From assembly GCA_964554385.1 (NCBI GenBank), contig CAZKOM010000017.1, forward strand, positions 1 through 31,568: 31,568 bases of DNA, in the 5' to 3' direction. Below are positions 23,550-31,272 of this stretch, piece after piece. The notes below the pieces were generated by a model, which saw only the letters and a list, made by a program, of their open reading frames with translations, ran no database searches and was not told where the DNA came from. Source of the DNA: JAGKXC01 sp964554385. Its GTDB lineage: Bacteria > Bacteroidota > Bacteroidia > NS11-12g > UBA955. A program made the translations under genes and the position numbers. Positions within the stretch are counted from its first letter, which is position 1. Each line of letters starts with the position of its first letter.

Positions 23550-24101
23550 TTATAATCTTCCGTCCATGCCTTGGGTCCAATGCTCTTGGCATCGAGCTTG
23601 GTAGATATCGGTATGGCCTACGGCAATTTGTGTTTCGATTCCCGGTTCGCGGTAAGTAAAGTTTGCGGGTGCATTGCAAACATGGCATTTGGCAGAGACT
23701 TGAATCTTTTGGGTTGCAATTCGTTTTAAATCGGCCATCGGACCAAAATCCTGATTAAGGTAATCTTTATCCAAACCAGCAGCAACCACACGAATTCCAT
23801 TCATCATTAATTCGGATACAGCATGCACGATATAGGGTCCAAAGAACTGAATTTCGTCTATGTACACTTCTTTAATCAGTTCGTTGCATAATGGGTATAA
23901 TTCTTCGGCCTTGTTGATGCGATGCGCAACCATTTGCAATCCGCTGTGAGCGTTGATATTGTTGGGGTTGTAGCGTTTATCTAGCAGGGGCTTAACCGCA
24001 ATTTTTTCGTCGTAGCCAACTTCGCTTTCGTTGTACAATCCGATCAATTTCGTGGTTTTACCAGCGAACATACAGCCATAAATGAGAATAAATTCCCGCA
24101 T
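23550..24101 (-). CDS. tdk: Thymidine kinase (type II)
   Basis: A 183-aa cytosolic salvage enzyme that phosphorylates thymidine with ATP. The P-loop GCMFAGKTT is at 9-17, the catalytic Glu83 lies in IDEIQFF, the GLDKDYLNQDFG loop is at 109-120, and the zinc site is formed by Cys139, Cys142 (CHVC), Cys171 and His174 (CQEH). The C-terminal lasso ends in a short tail. It is slightly shorter than many Tdk proteins but complete. Its start lies only 36 nt from that of the divergent Pro/Val-rich gene, so the promoters overlap. Confidence 0.95.
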   Translation of the reverse strand: MREFILIYGCMFAGKTTKLIGLYNESEVGYDEKIAVKPLLDKRYNPNNINAHSGLQMVAHRINKAEELYPLCNELIKEVYIDEIQFFGPYIVHAVSELMMNGIRVVAAGLDKDYLNQDFGPMADLKRIATQKIQVSAKCHVCNAPANFTYREPGIETQIAVGHTDIYQARCQEHWTQGMDGRL

Positions 24102-24137
24102 GAAATACTTGTTGTTTTACTAATTTTACCACCAACC

Positions 24138-25579
24138 ATGGAACTTCAAAAGAAATCCATCGATGCATTGCTGGAATCGATGGCAATATTACGTCAGGAA
24201 CTCCAAAACAACCAAGATTCGGAGAAAGAAATCGAGCTATTGGGTGAATTGAAATTGCTTTCGGCCAGAATTTATATAGAATCTGATTTGGCGGTAATGT
24301 CTATGTTACCTGATATGACGGAAGATTTAACGGATTCGGCGGGTGAATTTGATGTTCAACTTGACCATGAAGAGGAAGAATTGGATATTCCGGTGGGTGA
24401 GGAAATCAACCGAATGGGTTTTAATTTTGGGACAGTTGATTCAGTTGAAGCTGCCGCTGATCTTGANNNNNNNNNNAGTTGGAGGAGTTGTTTGAGCAGG
24501 AAGGATTGGATGAGGGGCTGTTTGAGGCAGAAAATCCAGCAGAGATCAAGATTTCCGTTGAAGACGAGAAATTGCTGGCAGTCGATGCCGAAGCAAATGT
24601 TGCCGAAGAGGTTGATACTGAATTGAATGTGTCATCAGTGATTTCATCGACGGAAGAGGATGTGGCGCCCAAAGAAGAGATACCCTTACAGCAGGATTTG
24701 TTTTTTGCAGCAGTACCTGTTTTAGGAGGACAAAAAAATAGTAGTATAATTCAGAATGAGGTTGCAAAAAATGCAATTGAGGAAGATGCGGTTGCGAAAA
24801 TTGCCAATATCGACTTTGATTCTCCAGAATTTAAGCTTCCGGAATTTGAGTTGCCTGAATTTGATTTAGAAAATGTGGAGGTAGTTTCTCCAATGGCTGA
24901 GGTTGAATTGACCAGTGATGTTGCTATTCCGCCAGTGGCAGAATTAGATTTGCCGCTTGCCGAGGTTGTTTTGCCGCCCCCCGTTGATGTTGTGTCAGCT
25001 GCGACTGAGGTTGTCCCTCCTGTTGCCGAGATTGTTTTGCCGATCTCTGTTGAAGAAGTTCCAGCTGTGACAGAAGTTGTGCCTCCTGCTGCTAAGGTTA
25101 CTCCGCAGATACCGGTAGAAGAAGTGCCTACTACTGTTGTGCTTACGCCGTCTGTGGAAATGGTGACAGCTGTGACAGAAGTGGTGCCTCCCGACGCCGA
25201 GGTAGTTTCACCGCCACCTGTTGAGATTGCTCCTCCACCGATATCGGCCATCAATACCCATACCGAGAGACCCGTTGATACAAGCAGTTCAGTGCAATTG
25301 AACGAAAATGGAGAACTGCCACCTCCTGCCTTATCGGGGATGAATGTGGAGGCCATTGTGAATCAAATGCCAATTTCACGTCGTTTTGAATTCGCAAATT
25401 TGTTATTTGGGGGTGACATCCAGCGAATGGGTACATTTATTCACGAATTACTTCAAGCTCCTACAGGAAGCGGCAGGATGGATGTTTACGAGCGTTGGTA
25501 CGATGAGAATAACTGGCGTCGTAGAGATGAAGCTGCCTCGGACATGCCTCGCCTGATAAAGCGAATTTTCCCGAGTTAG
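24138..25579 (+). CDS. Acidic Pro/Val-rich protein, broken by an assembly gap
   Basis: This is one gene split by ten N. The first part (24138-24466) encodes a helical N-terminus beginning MELQKKSIDALLESMAIL, then an acidic stretch. The second part resumes just after the gap in another frame (LEELFEQEGLDEGLFEAEN) and runs to 25579. Since one open frame lies on each side, the true gap should be 2 modulo 3 in length. Residues encoded at about 24900-25250 are degenerate repeats of VTEVVPPAAEV / VEEVP type. The last 80 residues are a compact conserved-looking domain (ISRRFEFANLLFGGDIQRM ... DMPRLIKRIFP) that I recall at the end of Bacteroidota hypothetical proteins. The function is unknown. ComEC follows 35 nt later. 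Confidence 0.75.
24467..24476. other. Assembly gap (10 N)
   Basis: Ten undetermined bases lie inside the Pro/Val-rich gene. The frame shifts across it, so ten is a placeholder rather than the real distance. Confidence 0.99.
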
Positions 25580-25614
25580 CGCATGGTGGGGTCTGAGTAA
25601 TTCGGACTGAAACT

Positions 25615-27687
25615 ATGCGAAATATCTTGGTGAAACAACAATTGTTGGGATTTTATCGATCTCATTTTTTCTTACTCCCCTTATTAGGGTTGCTTACGGG
25701 TTACTTGCTTTTCGCCCTATTGTTAAGCAGGGATTTTACGCAAGGCTTTCGGTTGGTTTGGATTTGTTTGGTACCTGCTTTGTTGTTTTCAGTGTTGATT
25801 TGGACAATAGTTCAATATCGGAAAAGAAAAGAGGACTCTATTACATGGATTTATCGTTGGTTTCGATCGACCTTCATTTATCTCCTAAATGTTTGGATTG
25901 GAGGTTGGGTATTACCGCCTGAGTTACCCAGCAATCGGTTTGAGGAATTAGTGGAGAGTTATGATTTATTTCGGGCATCTGAATCGGAAGGATCAATAGC
26001 CATAGATTGCGTGGATTCGGTGTCGAAAGAGGCTCGAGTTAATGGGAGGTTCTGGGTGAAAATCACTCGTTGGCGGAACGATTCAGAGCCTTGGGTAGGC
26101 CCTTTTCACCGATGTGTAATGCCAATTTCTGTGTTAAGTGAATTTGAGTTCAGCGGTATTCCAGAAGATACGGATTGGCGCACGATTTTTGGCTCGAAAG
26201 GATATTATGGACGTCTTACTTGGCCGAAAAGAAAGCCGCAGAATTTAGAGGTTGGTGCTGGGAGTGGAGCTGGGGGCGTATTGGCGTTCGATTTACTAAA
26301 ACTGGGAGGCGGGGATTGGAAGGATTATTTATCCATGAATGGATTAATGGATTTGCGTTTACGTTGTTTGGATTGGATGAAAACGCAATTGCATCAGCAT
26401 CTGTCATTGAAGTCTTCTTCGATGGCGATTGCCTTGTTGATTGGGGAAACGAGGGAAGTTGATTCAGAAACGGTTAAAGCGTTTGGCGTTGGCGGGTTGA
26501 TGCATGTCTTGGCCGTATCGGGGATGCATGTGGCATTGGTCATGGGCGCGATTTTGTGGGTGTTTACGGGTTTTGGTAGCTTGCCTCGACCCAACAAGGC
26601 TTTGCTACTTGTTATGATGATTATAGGGTGGTTTTATGCCATACTTACCGGTGGAAGTGCTGCAGTTGTACGTGCTATGTTGTCGGCTTCGTGGATGTGG
26701 TTGGCCAAGTATTGGGTTAGAAAACGCGTTTCGAGTTTGCATGTTTGGCTTGGGTGCGCTTATGTTCAATTATTAATTCAACCGTATTCGATGTATAATT
26801 TAGGGTTTGTATTAAGTTATTTGGCGGTACTTTCTTTGCTGATTTTTTATCCCATTTTACGGGATTTCTGGTGGATGAAAACGGAGACTTTCCGGGCTGA
26901 AAGTAGCTTCCATCAATGGTTTCATCGCGTAATTGGAGCCAAGAAAATGGATGCCGGCTGGCAGCTCTTGCTGGGCTCGGTGGCTATGAATATTGCTGCT
27001 ACATTGTTCACTTTTCCATTGATTATGTGTGGTTTTGGTGCCTTCCCCGTTTGGTTTTTGCCGGTGAATTTGCTGTTGGTTCCCTTATTTACGATATTGT
27101 TGTATGCGGCTTTAGTTGTTTTGATTTTTGGTTGGATTCCGTTGCTTGGAAGCGGATTGGGAAGGGTGGTGGACTGGTTGTATGCTTGGGTGATGCGAAA
27201 ATTGCTGCTTGTATTGGATTTGCCGATGTCTCAATTGTTTTCAACCGATTGGGATTGGGTGGCGGTCTGTTTTGTTTTTATACTGATTGCTTGGATTTGT
27301 TGGTGTTTGTGGTTGGAAGTTCGATTTGGAAATAGGGTTGAAATGCTGTGGGTGGTTTCCATGGGGTTGATACTGGCAACTGGGTTTTGGATTGAGCAGA
27401 ATCGCCGAAGATGGGTAGATCGAAGTGATTACTTTGAGGGGAAATTGGGCGGTAAGGAGTTTTGGGCCTATAAACGGAAAGGGAATTTGGTGATCACGAT
27501 AAAGAGGAAAGAATGGATAAGGGGGAAAAGTGGTTACATGGAAAGGCGTAATGATTACGATAGTGCTTGGTTGGTGCGATGGGGGAGGACGGTGGAAACA
27601 CGGAAGAAATGGGAAAGTAAGTTGGCTAAAAGTTTGGAAAAGTATCGAATTCAGCGGGGAATTGAGGTAGTAAAGGTGCGGTGGTGA
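25615..27687 (+). CDS. comEC: ComEC/Rec2-family DNA uptake channel protein
   Basis: A 690-aa inner-membrane protein thought to pass single-stranded DNA into the cell. The N-terminal membrane pair and the extracytoplasmic OB-like domain (about 120-240, ending in GGDWKDYL) precede the competence domain. That domain holds the signature LAVSGMHVALVMG (299-311) and GGSAAVVRAMLSASW, plus many helices to about 595. A basic soluble tail follows; there is no C-terminal metallo-beta-lactamase domain. The start ATG at 25615 lies 35 nt after the previous stop. The last codons (GTG CGG TGG TGA) already belong to a 21-bp tandem repeat. A ComEA-like HhH protein is encoded elsewhere in the window. Confidence 0.9.
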   Translation: MRNILVKQQLLGFYRSHFFLLPLLGLLTGYLLFALLLSRDFTQGFRLVWICLVPALLFSVLIWTIVQYRKRKEDSITWIYRWFRSTFIYLLNVWIGGWVLPPELPSNRFEELVESYDLFRASESEGSIAIDCVDSVSKEARVNGRFWVKITRWRNDSEPWVGPFHRCVMPISVLSEFEFSGIPEDTDWRTIFGSKGYYGRLTWPKRKPQNLEVGAGSGAGGVLAFDLLKLGGGDWKDYLSMNGLMDLRLRCLDWMKTQLHQHLSLKSSSMAIALLIGETREVDSETVKAFGVGGLMHVLAVSGMHVALVMGAILWVFTGFGSLPRPNKALLLVMMIIGWFYAILTGGSAAVVRAMLSASWMWLAKYWVRKRVSSLHVWLGCAYVQLLIQPYSMYNLGFVLSYLAVLSLLIFYPILRDFWWMKTETFRAESSFHQWFHRVIGAKKMDAGWQLLLGSVAMNIAATLFTFPLIMCGFGAFPVWFLPVNLLLVPLFTILLYAALVVLIFGWIPLLGSGLGRVVDWLYAWVMRKLLLVLDLPMSQLFSTDWDWVAVCFVFILIAWICWCLWLEVRFGNRVEMLWVVSMGLILATGFWIEQNRRRWVDRSDYFEGKLGGKEFWAYKRKGNLVITIKRKEWIRGKSGYMERRNDYDSAWLVRWGRTVETRKKWESKLAKSLEKYRIQRGIEVVKVRW

Positions 27688-27822
27688 AGTGAGATAAAGT
27701 CCGATGGAATGGTATTGGTGCGATAGTGAATGTTTAGGGTGCGGCGGTAAAGTAAGATGAAGTCGGATGAAGAGGATGAGGTGTTGTGGTGAAGTAATTT
27801 GGAGTGGTGCCGAAGCGAAATA
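27676..27822. repeat. Degenerate 21-bp tandem repeat, seven units
   Basis: Written in steps of 21 from 27676, the units begin GTGCGGTGGTGAAG, AAGTCCGATGGAAT, GTGCGATAGTGAAT, GTGCGGCGGTAAAG, AAGTCGGATGAAGA, GTGTTGTGGTGAAG and GAGTGGTGCCGAAG. The first and fourth units with their followers (27676 and 27739) match best, about 27 of 33 bases. The + strand is purine-rich throughout. The first unit includes the comEC stop codon. This array and the next fill the 312 nt between comEC and the next gene. Confidence 0.8.
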
Positions 27823-27840
27823 GTCTTTCCATTTCTGCAG

Positions 27841-27945
27841 GTGCGGAATAGGTAAAGATGTACTGTTCTGTGGTGGAGGTTTCCTGTTTGCTAGTGGAGA
27901 TATGCTGCTGGCTGGTGGAAGTTTGCTGCGGGAAGTTTCCTGTTT
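27841..27945. repeat. Second 21-bp tandem repeat, about five units
   Basis: The first unit (GTGCGGAATAGG) resembles the preceding array. Units from 27862 follow the pattern CTGTTCTGTGGTGGAGGTTT, CTGTTTGCTAGTGGAGATAT, CTGCTGGCTGGTGGAAGTTT and CTGCGGGAAGTTTCCTGTTT, each in 21-nt register. Read on the - strand it gives heptads such as QQTSTSQ, QHISTSK and QETSTTE. I judge that to be a by-product of the period, not a gene. Confidence 0.8.
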
Positions 27946-27987
27946 GCGGGATCAAGGATGTATTTTAGAAGTACGGAGTTTGGGTTG

Positions 27988-27995
27988 TACCTTTG
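27988..27995 (+). promoter_or_regulatory. -7 element TACCTTTG of the enoyl-CoA hydratase gene
   Basis: A perfect TAnnTTTG match. Only CGCA separates it from the ATG at 28000, so the mRNA should be leaderless or nearly so. No clear -33 TTG is seen. Confidence 0.65.
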
Positions 27996-27999
27996 CGCA

Positions 28000-28773
28000 A
28001 TGTCTGTGTTGAATTTTTTTGTTGAAGACAGAATTGCTTGGATTGTGATGAGTAGGCCGGAGAAGCGCAATGCGTTGAGTGTTGAGTTAATTGAGGGGAT
28101 GACGGAAGCGTTTTTGTTAGCCAATGCGCGGGAGGATGTACGGGTGATCGTTTTAAAATCGTCGGATAAACCGTTTTGTGCGGGGGCGGATTTGCAGTAT
28201 TTGACACAGTTGCGCAACAACAGTTTGGAGGAGAACGAATTGGATTCTCAGCGATTGCGGAGGATGTTTGATGCGATGTATCATTCGCCGAAGTTGGTGA
28301 TTACCCAGGTGGAAGGTCCGGCCTTGGCCGGGGGGTGCGGTTTAGCAACCCTGTCTGATTTATGTTTTGCTACACCCGAAGCCAGTTTTGGATATACGGA
28401 GGTGAAGATTGGGTTTATTCCGGCGTTGGTGATGGTGTATTTGGCAGAGAAAATTGGGGGCGGTGCCATACGGGATTTGTTATTAACAGGAAGAGTTCTG
28501 GATGCCACGGAGGCGAAGGAAATGGGATTAGTGCAGCGGATTGTTAATTCAGAGGAGATTGATGAAGCAGTGGGTGCGGTGGCGCGGGGATGTGCCGAAG
28601 GCACATCCGGGGCGGCAGTTTCCACGGTGAAAGAAATGCTTAGACAAATACCTTCCATGCATCGTGATCAAGCACTGGACTATGCCGCCCGCATGAATGC
28701 TCATGCCCGCGCCACCCCAGACTGTATCAAAGGAATCGATGCCTTTTTAAATAAACAAAAACTTACCTGGTAA
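28000..28773 (+). CDS. Enoyl-CoA hydratase/isomerase-family protein
   Basis: A 257-aa crotonase-fold protein acting on acyl-CoA thioesters. The CoA-pocket segments RPEKRNALS and KPFCAGADLQYL, the oxyanion-hole GPALAGGCGL and the downstream FGYTEVKIGFIPALVM are present. Of the two glutamates of classical hydratases, the second is plausible (Glu in YTEVKIG) but the first is Gly in GGCGLAT, a pattern I recall from Bacteroidota proteins named methylglutaconyl-CoA hydratase. Substrate is uncertain. The start is set at 28000, since the upstream in-frame ATG at 27958 would read through the promoter element. The tatD gene follows after 6 nt. Codons are more G-rich than in neighbours. Confidence 0.88.
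   Translation: MSVLNFFVEDRIAWIVMSRPEKRNALSVELIEGMTEAFLLANAREDVRVIVLKSSDKPFCAGADLQYLTQLRNNSLEENELDSQRLRRMFDAMYHSPKLVITQVEGPALAGGCGLATLSDLCFATPEASFGYTEVKIGFIPALVMVYLAEKIGGGAIRDLLLTGRVLDATEAKEMGLVQRIVNSEEIDEAVGAVARGCAEGTSGAAVSTVKEMLRQIPSMHRDQALDYAARMNAHARATPDCIKGIDAFLNKQKLTW
28588..28608. repeat. Perfect 9-bp inverted repeat inside the hydratase gene
   Basis: GGATGTGCC, then GAA, then GGCACATCC. It encodes the middle of RGCAEGTSGAA. There is no T-run on either side. Confidence 0.8.
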
Positions 28774-28779
28774 TTAGAA

Positions 28780-29577
28780 ATGGTTCATTTAATCGATACG
28801 CATTGCCACCTTTATTCCGATAAATTCAACGAAGACAGATCCCAGGCCATTGAAAGAGCATTAAAAGCTGGTGTACAGCAGATTTTGTTGCCGAATATCG
28901 ACCTCGATTCAATACCCGGATTGCATCAACTGATGCAGGATTATCCCAATCAATGTTATGGCATGATGGGGCTGCATCCTTGTGATGTAAAAGCTGATTA
29001 TGAGAGTGTATTAACCCAAATGTTCGATTTGTTTCCCAGTCATAATTATGTGGCTGTGGGTGAAATGGGTATGGATTTGTATTGGGATAAAACAACCGAA
29101 GAAATCCAGAAGCAGGCATTTTTATTACAAGCTGAGTTCGCTGTAGCTCACAAGCTGCCGCTTGCTATTCATACTCGAAATGCAACGCAACAGACCATTC
29201 AATTATTAAAACAATTTAAGGGTAAAGGATTAACGGGTGTGTTTCATTGTTTCTCTGAAAGCTACGAACTGGCTCAGGAAATTTTAAAATTGGAAGGCTT
29301 TTATCTGGGAATTGGTGGTGTACTTACCTATAAAAATGCAGGCTTACCGGAAGTGCTTTCTCGAATAAGTTTGGAACACCTCATTCTAGAAACAGATTCG
29401 CCCTATTTACCTCCAGTTCCTCATCGGGGTAGCCGAAACGAACCTTCTTACACCTTGTTGGTGGCCCAGAAATTGGCCGAGGTGAAATCAGTCTCTTTAC
29501 AAGAAGTGGCCAAAACCACTACCCAAAACGCAATTAACCTGTTTAATTTGCCTACCTCATATAAAGCTCAATTATAA
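28780..29577 (+). CDS. tatD: TatD-family metal-dependent DNase
   Basis: A 265-aa TIM-barrel hydrolase of the TatD family, which acts as a 3'-5' exonuclease or general DNase in the cytosol. The metal ligands are in place: DTHCHL (HxH at 8 and 10), the Glu of VGEMGMDLY, the His of LAIHTRNA, the His of GVFHCFSES and the Asp of LETDSPYLPP. The length and C-terminal helix (TTQNAINLFNL) are normal. It starts 6 nt after the hydratase gene, so they are probably co-transcribed. A D-aminoacyl-tRNA deacylase role has also been proposed for some relatives, so physiological function stays open. Confidence 0.93.
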   Translation: MVHLIDTHCHLYSDKFNEDRSQAIERALKAGVQQILLPNIDLDSIPGLHQLMQDYPNQCYGMMGLHPCDVKADYESVLTQMFDLFPSHNYVAVGEMGMDLYWDKTTEEIQKQAFLLQAEFAVAHKLPLAIHTRNATQQTIQLLKQFKGKGLTGVFHCFSESYELAQEILKLEGFYLGIGGVLTYKNAGLPEVLSRISLEHLILETDSPYLPPVPHRGSRNEPSYTLLVAQKLAEVKSVSLQEVAKTTTQNAINLFNLPTSYKAQL

Positions 29578-29619
29578 ATAGTGAATGGTTAACCAATTTT
29601 AACTCGCTAGTCTCGAAAT

Positions 29620-29633
29620 TAACTTATAAGTTA
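29620..29633. promoter_or_regulatory. 14-bp perfect palindrome in the spacer before the porin gene
   Basis: TAACTTATAAGTTA lies about 40 nt after the tatD stop and 194 nt before the porin start. It could be a regulator site; there is no T-run to suggest a terminator. The smaller palindrome TGGTTAACCA lies at 29586-29595. Confidence 0.3.
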
Positions 29634-29776
29634 GACTATTTAATATTTAGCTGATTTAGGTTGGCCGATTTATTTTCTGAGATTTCTGATTGTTTAGTTT
29701 GACCACTTCGAATTTAGACAAATCGGAAATTGAATAACTTAGAAATCCAAGTTACTGGTAACGATTAAATTTATTC

Positions 29777-29790
29777 GTGACTTTTGTCAC
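29777..29790. promoter_or_regulatory. Crp/Fnr-like operator GTGAC-N4-GTCAC upstream of the porin gene
   Basis: With one base on each side the site reads CGTGA-N6-TCACA, one base from the E. coli Crp consensus TGTGA-N6-TCACA. It ends 36 nt before the ATG and overlaps GACTTTTG, a one-mismatch -7 element. Such overlap would fit repression, or start-site control by a Crp/Fnr-family protein not in this window. Confidence 0.45.
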
Positions 29791-29826
29791 ACTCGATGCC
29801 AATGGATACCGCGAACTTCGCTGTTC

Positions 29827-31272
29827 ATGTTTGGTATTCGCATCGGATTATTAATAATTATCCCGTTCATTTTTAGCCACAATAACTTGCTGGGGCAGGA
29901 TCACCCCTATGTACATCCAAACGAAAGAGTGAGCTTGGATACAAATTCCATAAGTGTTAAGGTAAAGCCAAAGTCGTTACAAGATTTTTTACGTTCGGGT
30001 AACTTTTTTGGACATGCCCGATGGTATAGTATGGTTACCAACAATGCGCCTAATTATTCCGATTATTTCGCTAATGCAATTGGCGTTGGCATCGGCTATG
30101 AAACCGGCGTTTATCGAAATTTTCAGTTGGGAATTAGTGGATATGCCATCTATGATGTGTATTCGTCCGATTTAACCAAAATAGATCAACTTTCAAATCA
30201 ACCCAATCGCTATGAAGTGGGATTGTTTGATGTGTTAAATCCTGGTAATCACGATGATTTGGATCGATTGGAAGATTTGTACATAAAATACTCGTTGCTA
30301 TCCAAGGGTTTAATCGTAAAAGCGGGTAAACAACATATTCGAACCCCATTTTTAAATCCACAAGACGGAAGGATGCGACCTACTTTGGTTCAAGGTGTAT
30401 TAGCTGAAAAAAAACTCGGAAAAAATGGATTGTTGCAATTGGGTGCGATTGATCGAATTTCCCCTAGAAGTACCGTCCGATGGTTTTCGGTTGGGCACTC
30501 GTTGGGGATATACGGTGTGGGTGTGAATCCCGATGGTTCTAAGTCGCAATATGCCGGTAACCTGCCACATTCATCCGTTTTGTACGCGGGATATACCATG
30601 AAAACCAACCGCGGGAATTTGATTTTGTGGTCGCAAACGGTGAATAAGATTTTTCAAACTTATTTGACCCAGTGGGATGGTAAAATAGGAGAGAAGAATC
30701 GAGCTTGGATTTATGGAATTCAAGGTGTTCATCAACATGCATTGGGGAATGGAGGCAATGTAGAAATCAACAAAGCGTATTTTCAGCCCCAAAATAGAAG
30801 TTTTGTATTTGGGCTTAGATTGGGGAAACAATTAAATCAGAACCAGCGAATTACCTTTAATGGAACTCGAATCACCGGCCATGGACGCTACTTGATGCCT
30901 AGAGAATGGGGCAGAGATCCGTTTTACACGTTCATGCCCAGAGAGCGAAACGAAGGTTACGGCGATGTATGGGCGATGAATGCGCTGTACAGCTATGGTT
31001 TTACGGAACTGCCTCTGAAAGTGGATGTAGGAATCGGCAGATATAAACTGCCCAATATCTATAATTTCGAATTAAATAAATATGGTTTTCCAGCCTATTA
31101 TCAAGCCAATTTGGAAGTTCGATATAGCATGGAAGATTTTTTTGAAGGGTTGGAGATTCAGTTTTTGATAGTCTTGAAACAAGCCATCGAACAACAAGGA
31201 TATTTGCCGAAATTCGAGATAAATAAGGTTAATTTAACCCATTATAACCTAATATTGAATTATCACTTTTAA
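29827..31272 (+). CDS. OprD-like outer-membrane porin
   Basis: A 481-aa outer-membrane beta-barrel. The signal peptide covers about 1-24 (MFGIRIG, hydrophobic core, LLGQ before DHPYVH). Amphipathic strands of alternating pattern fill the rest, and the C-terminus LTHYNLILNYHF ends in the aromatic residue used by the BAM insertion machinery. The segments SGNFFGHARWYSM, YSDYFANAIGVGIGYETG, AGKQHIRTPF and NPQDGRMRPTLVQGV are OprD-family signatures as I recall them in Bacteroidota. The transported substrate is unknown. A Crp-like palindrome lies upstream, and the next gene begins at the base after the stop codon, so the two are surely co-transcribed. Confidence 0.82.
   Translation: MFGIRIGLLIIIPFIFSHNNLLGQDHPYVHPNERVSLDTNSISVKVKPKSLQDFLRSGNFFGHARWYSMVTNNAPNYSDYFANAIGVGIGYETGVYRNFQLGISGYAIYDVYSSDLTKIDQLSNQPNRYEVGLFDVLNPGNHDDLDRLEDLYIKYSLLSKGLIVKAGKQHIRTPFLNPQDGRMRPTLVQGVLAEKKLGKNGLLQLGAIDRISPRSTVRWFSVGHSLGIYGVGVNPDGSKSQYAGNLPHSSVLYAGYTMKTNRGNLILWSQTVNKIFQTYLTQWDGKIGEKNRAWIYGIQGVHQHALGNGGNVEINKAYFQPQNRSFVFGLRLGKQLNQNQRITFNGTRITGHGRYLMPREWGRDPFYTFMPRERNEGYGDVWAMNALYSYGFTELPLKVDVGIGRYKLPNIYNFELNKYGFPAYYQANLEVRYSMEDFFEGLEIQFLIVLKQAIEQQGYLPKFEINKVNLTHYNLILNYHF

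Noticed and set aside
25251..25356. Open frames on the - strand of the Pro/Val-rich gene (Thr/Ser/Gly-rich)
   Set aside because: They mirror the repetitive + strand codons and have no support of their own.
27676..27945. CRISPR array between comEC and the hydratase gene
   Set aside because: Units are contiguous 21-mers without unique spacers, degenerate, and no cas genes are present.
27734..27955. 73-codon frame on the - strand with QTSTS heptads
   Set aside because: It follows from the 21-bp repeat period, starts at TTG, and the homologous repeat units beyond its stop continue the same pattern, so it is probably not a gene.
28318..28331. Palindrome CCGGCCTTGGCCGG in the hydratase gene
   Set aside because: It encodes the conserved GPALAGG oxyanion-hole segment, so codon constraint explains it.
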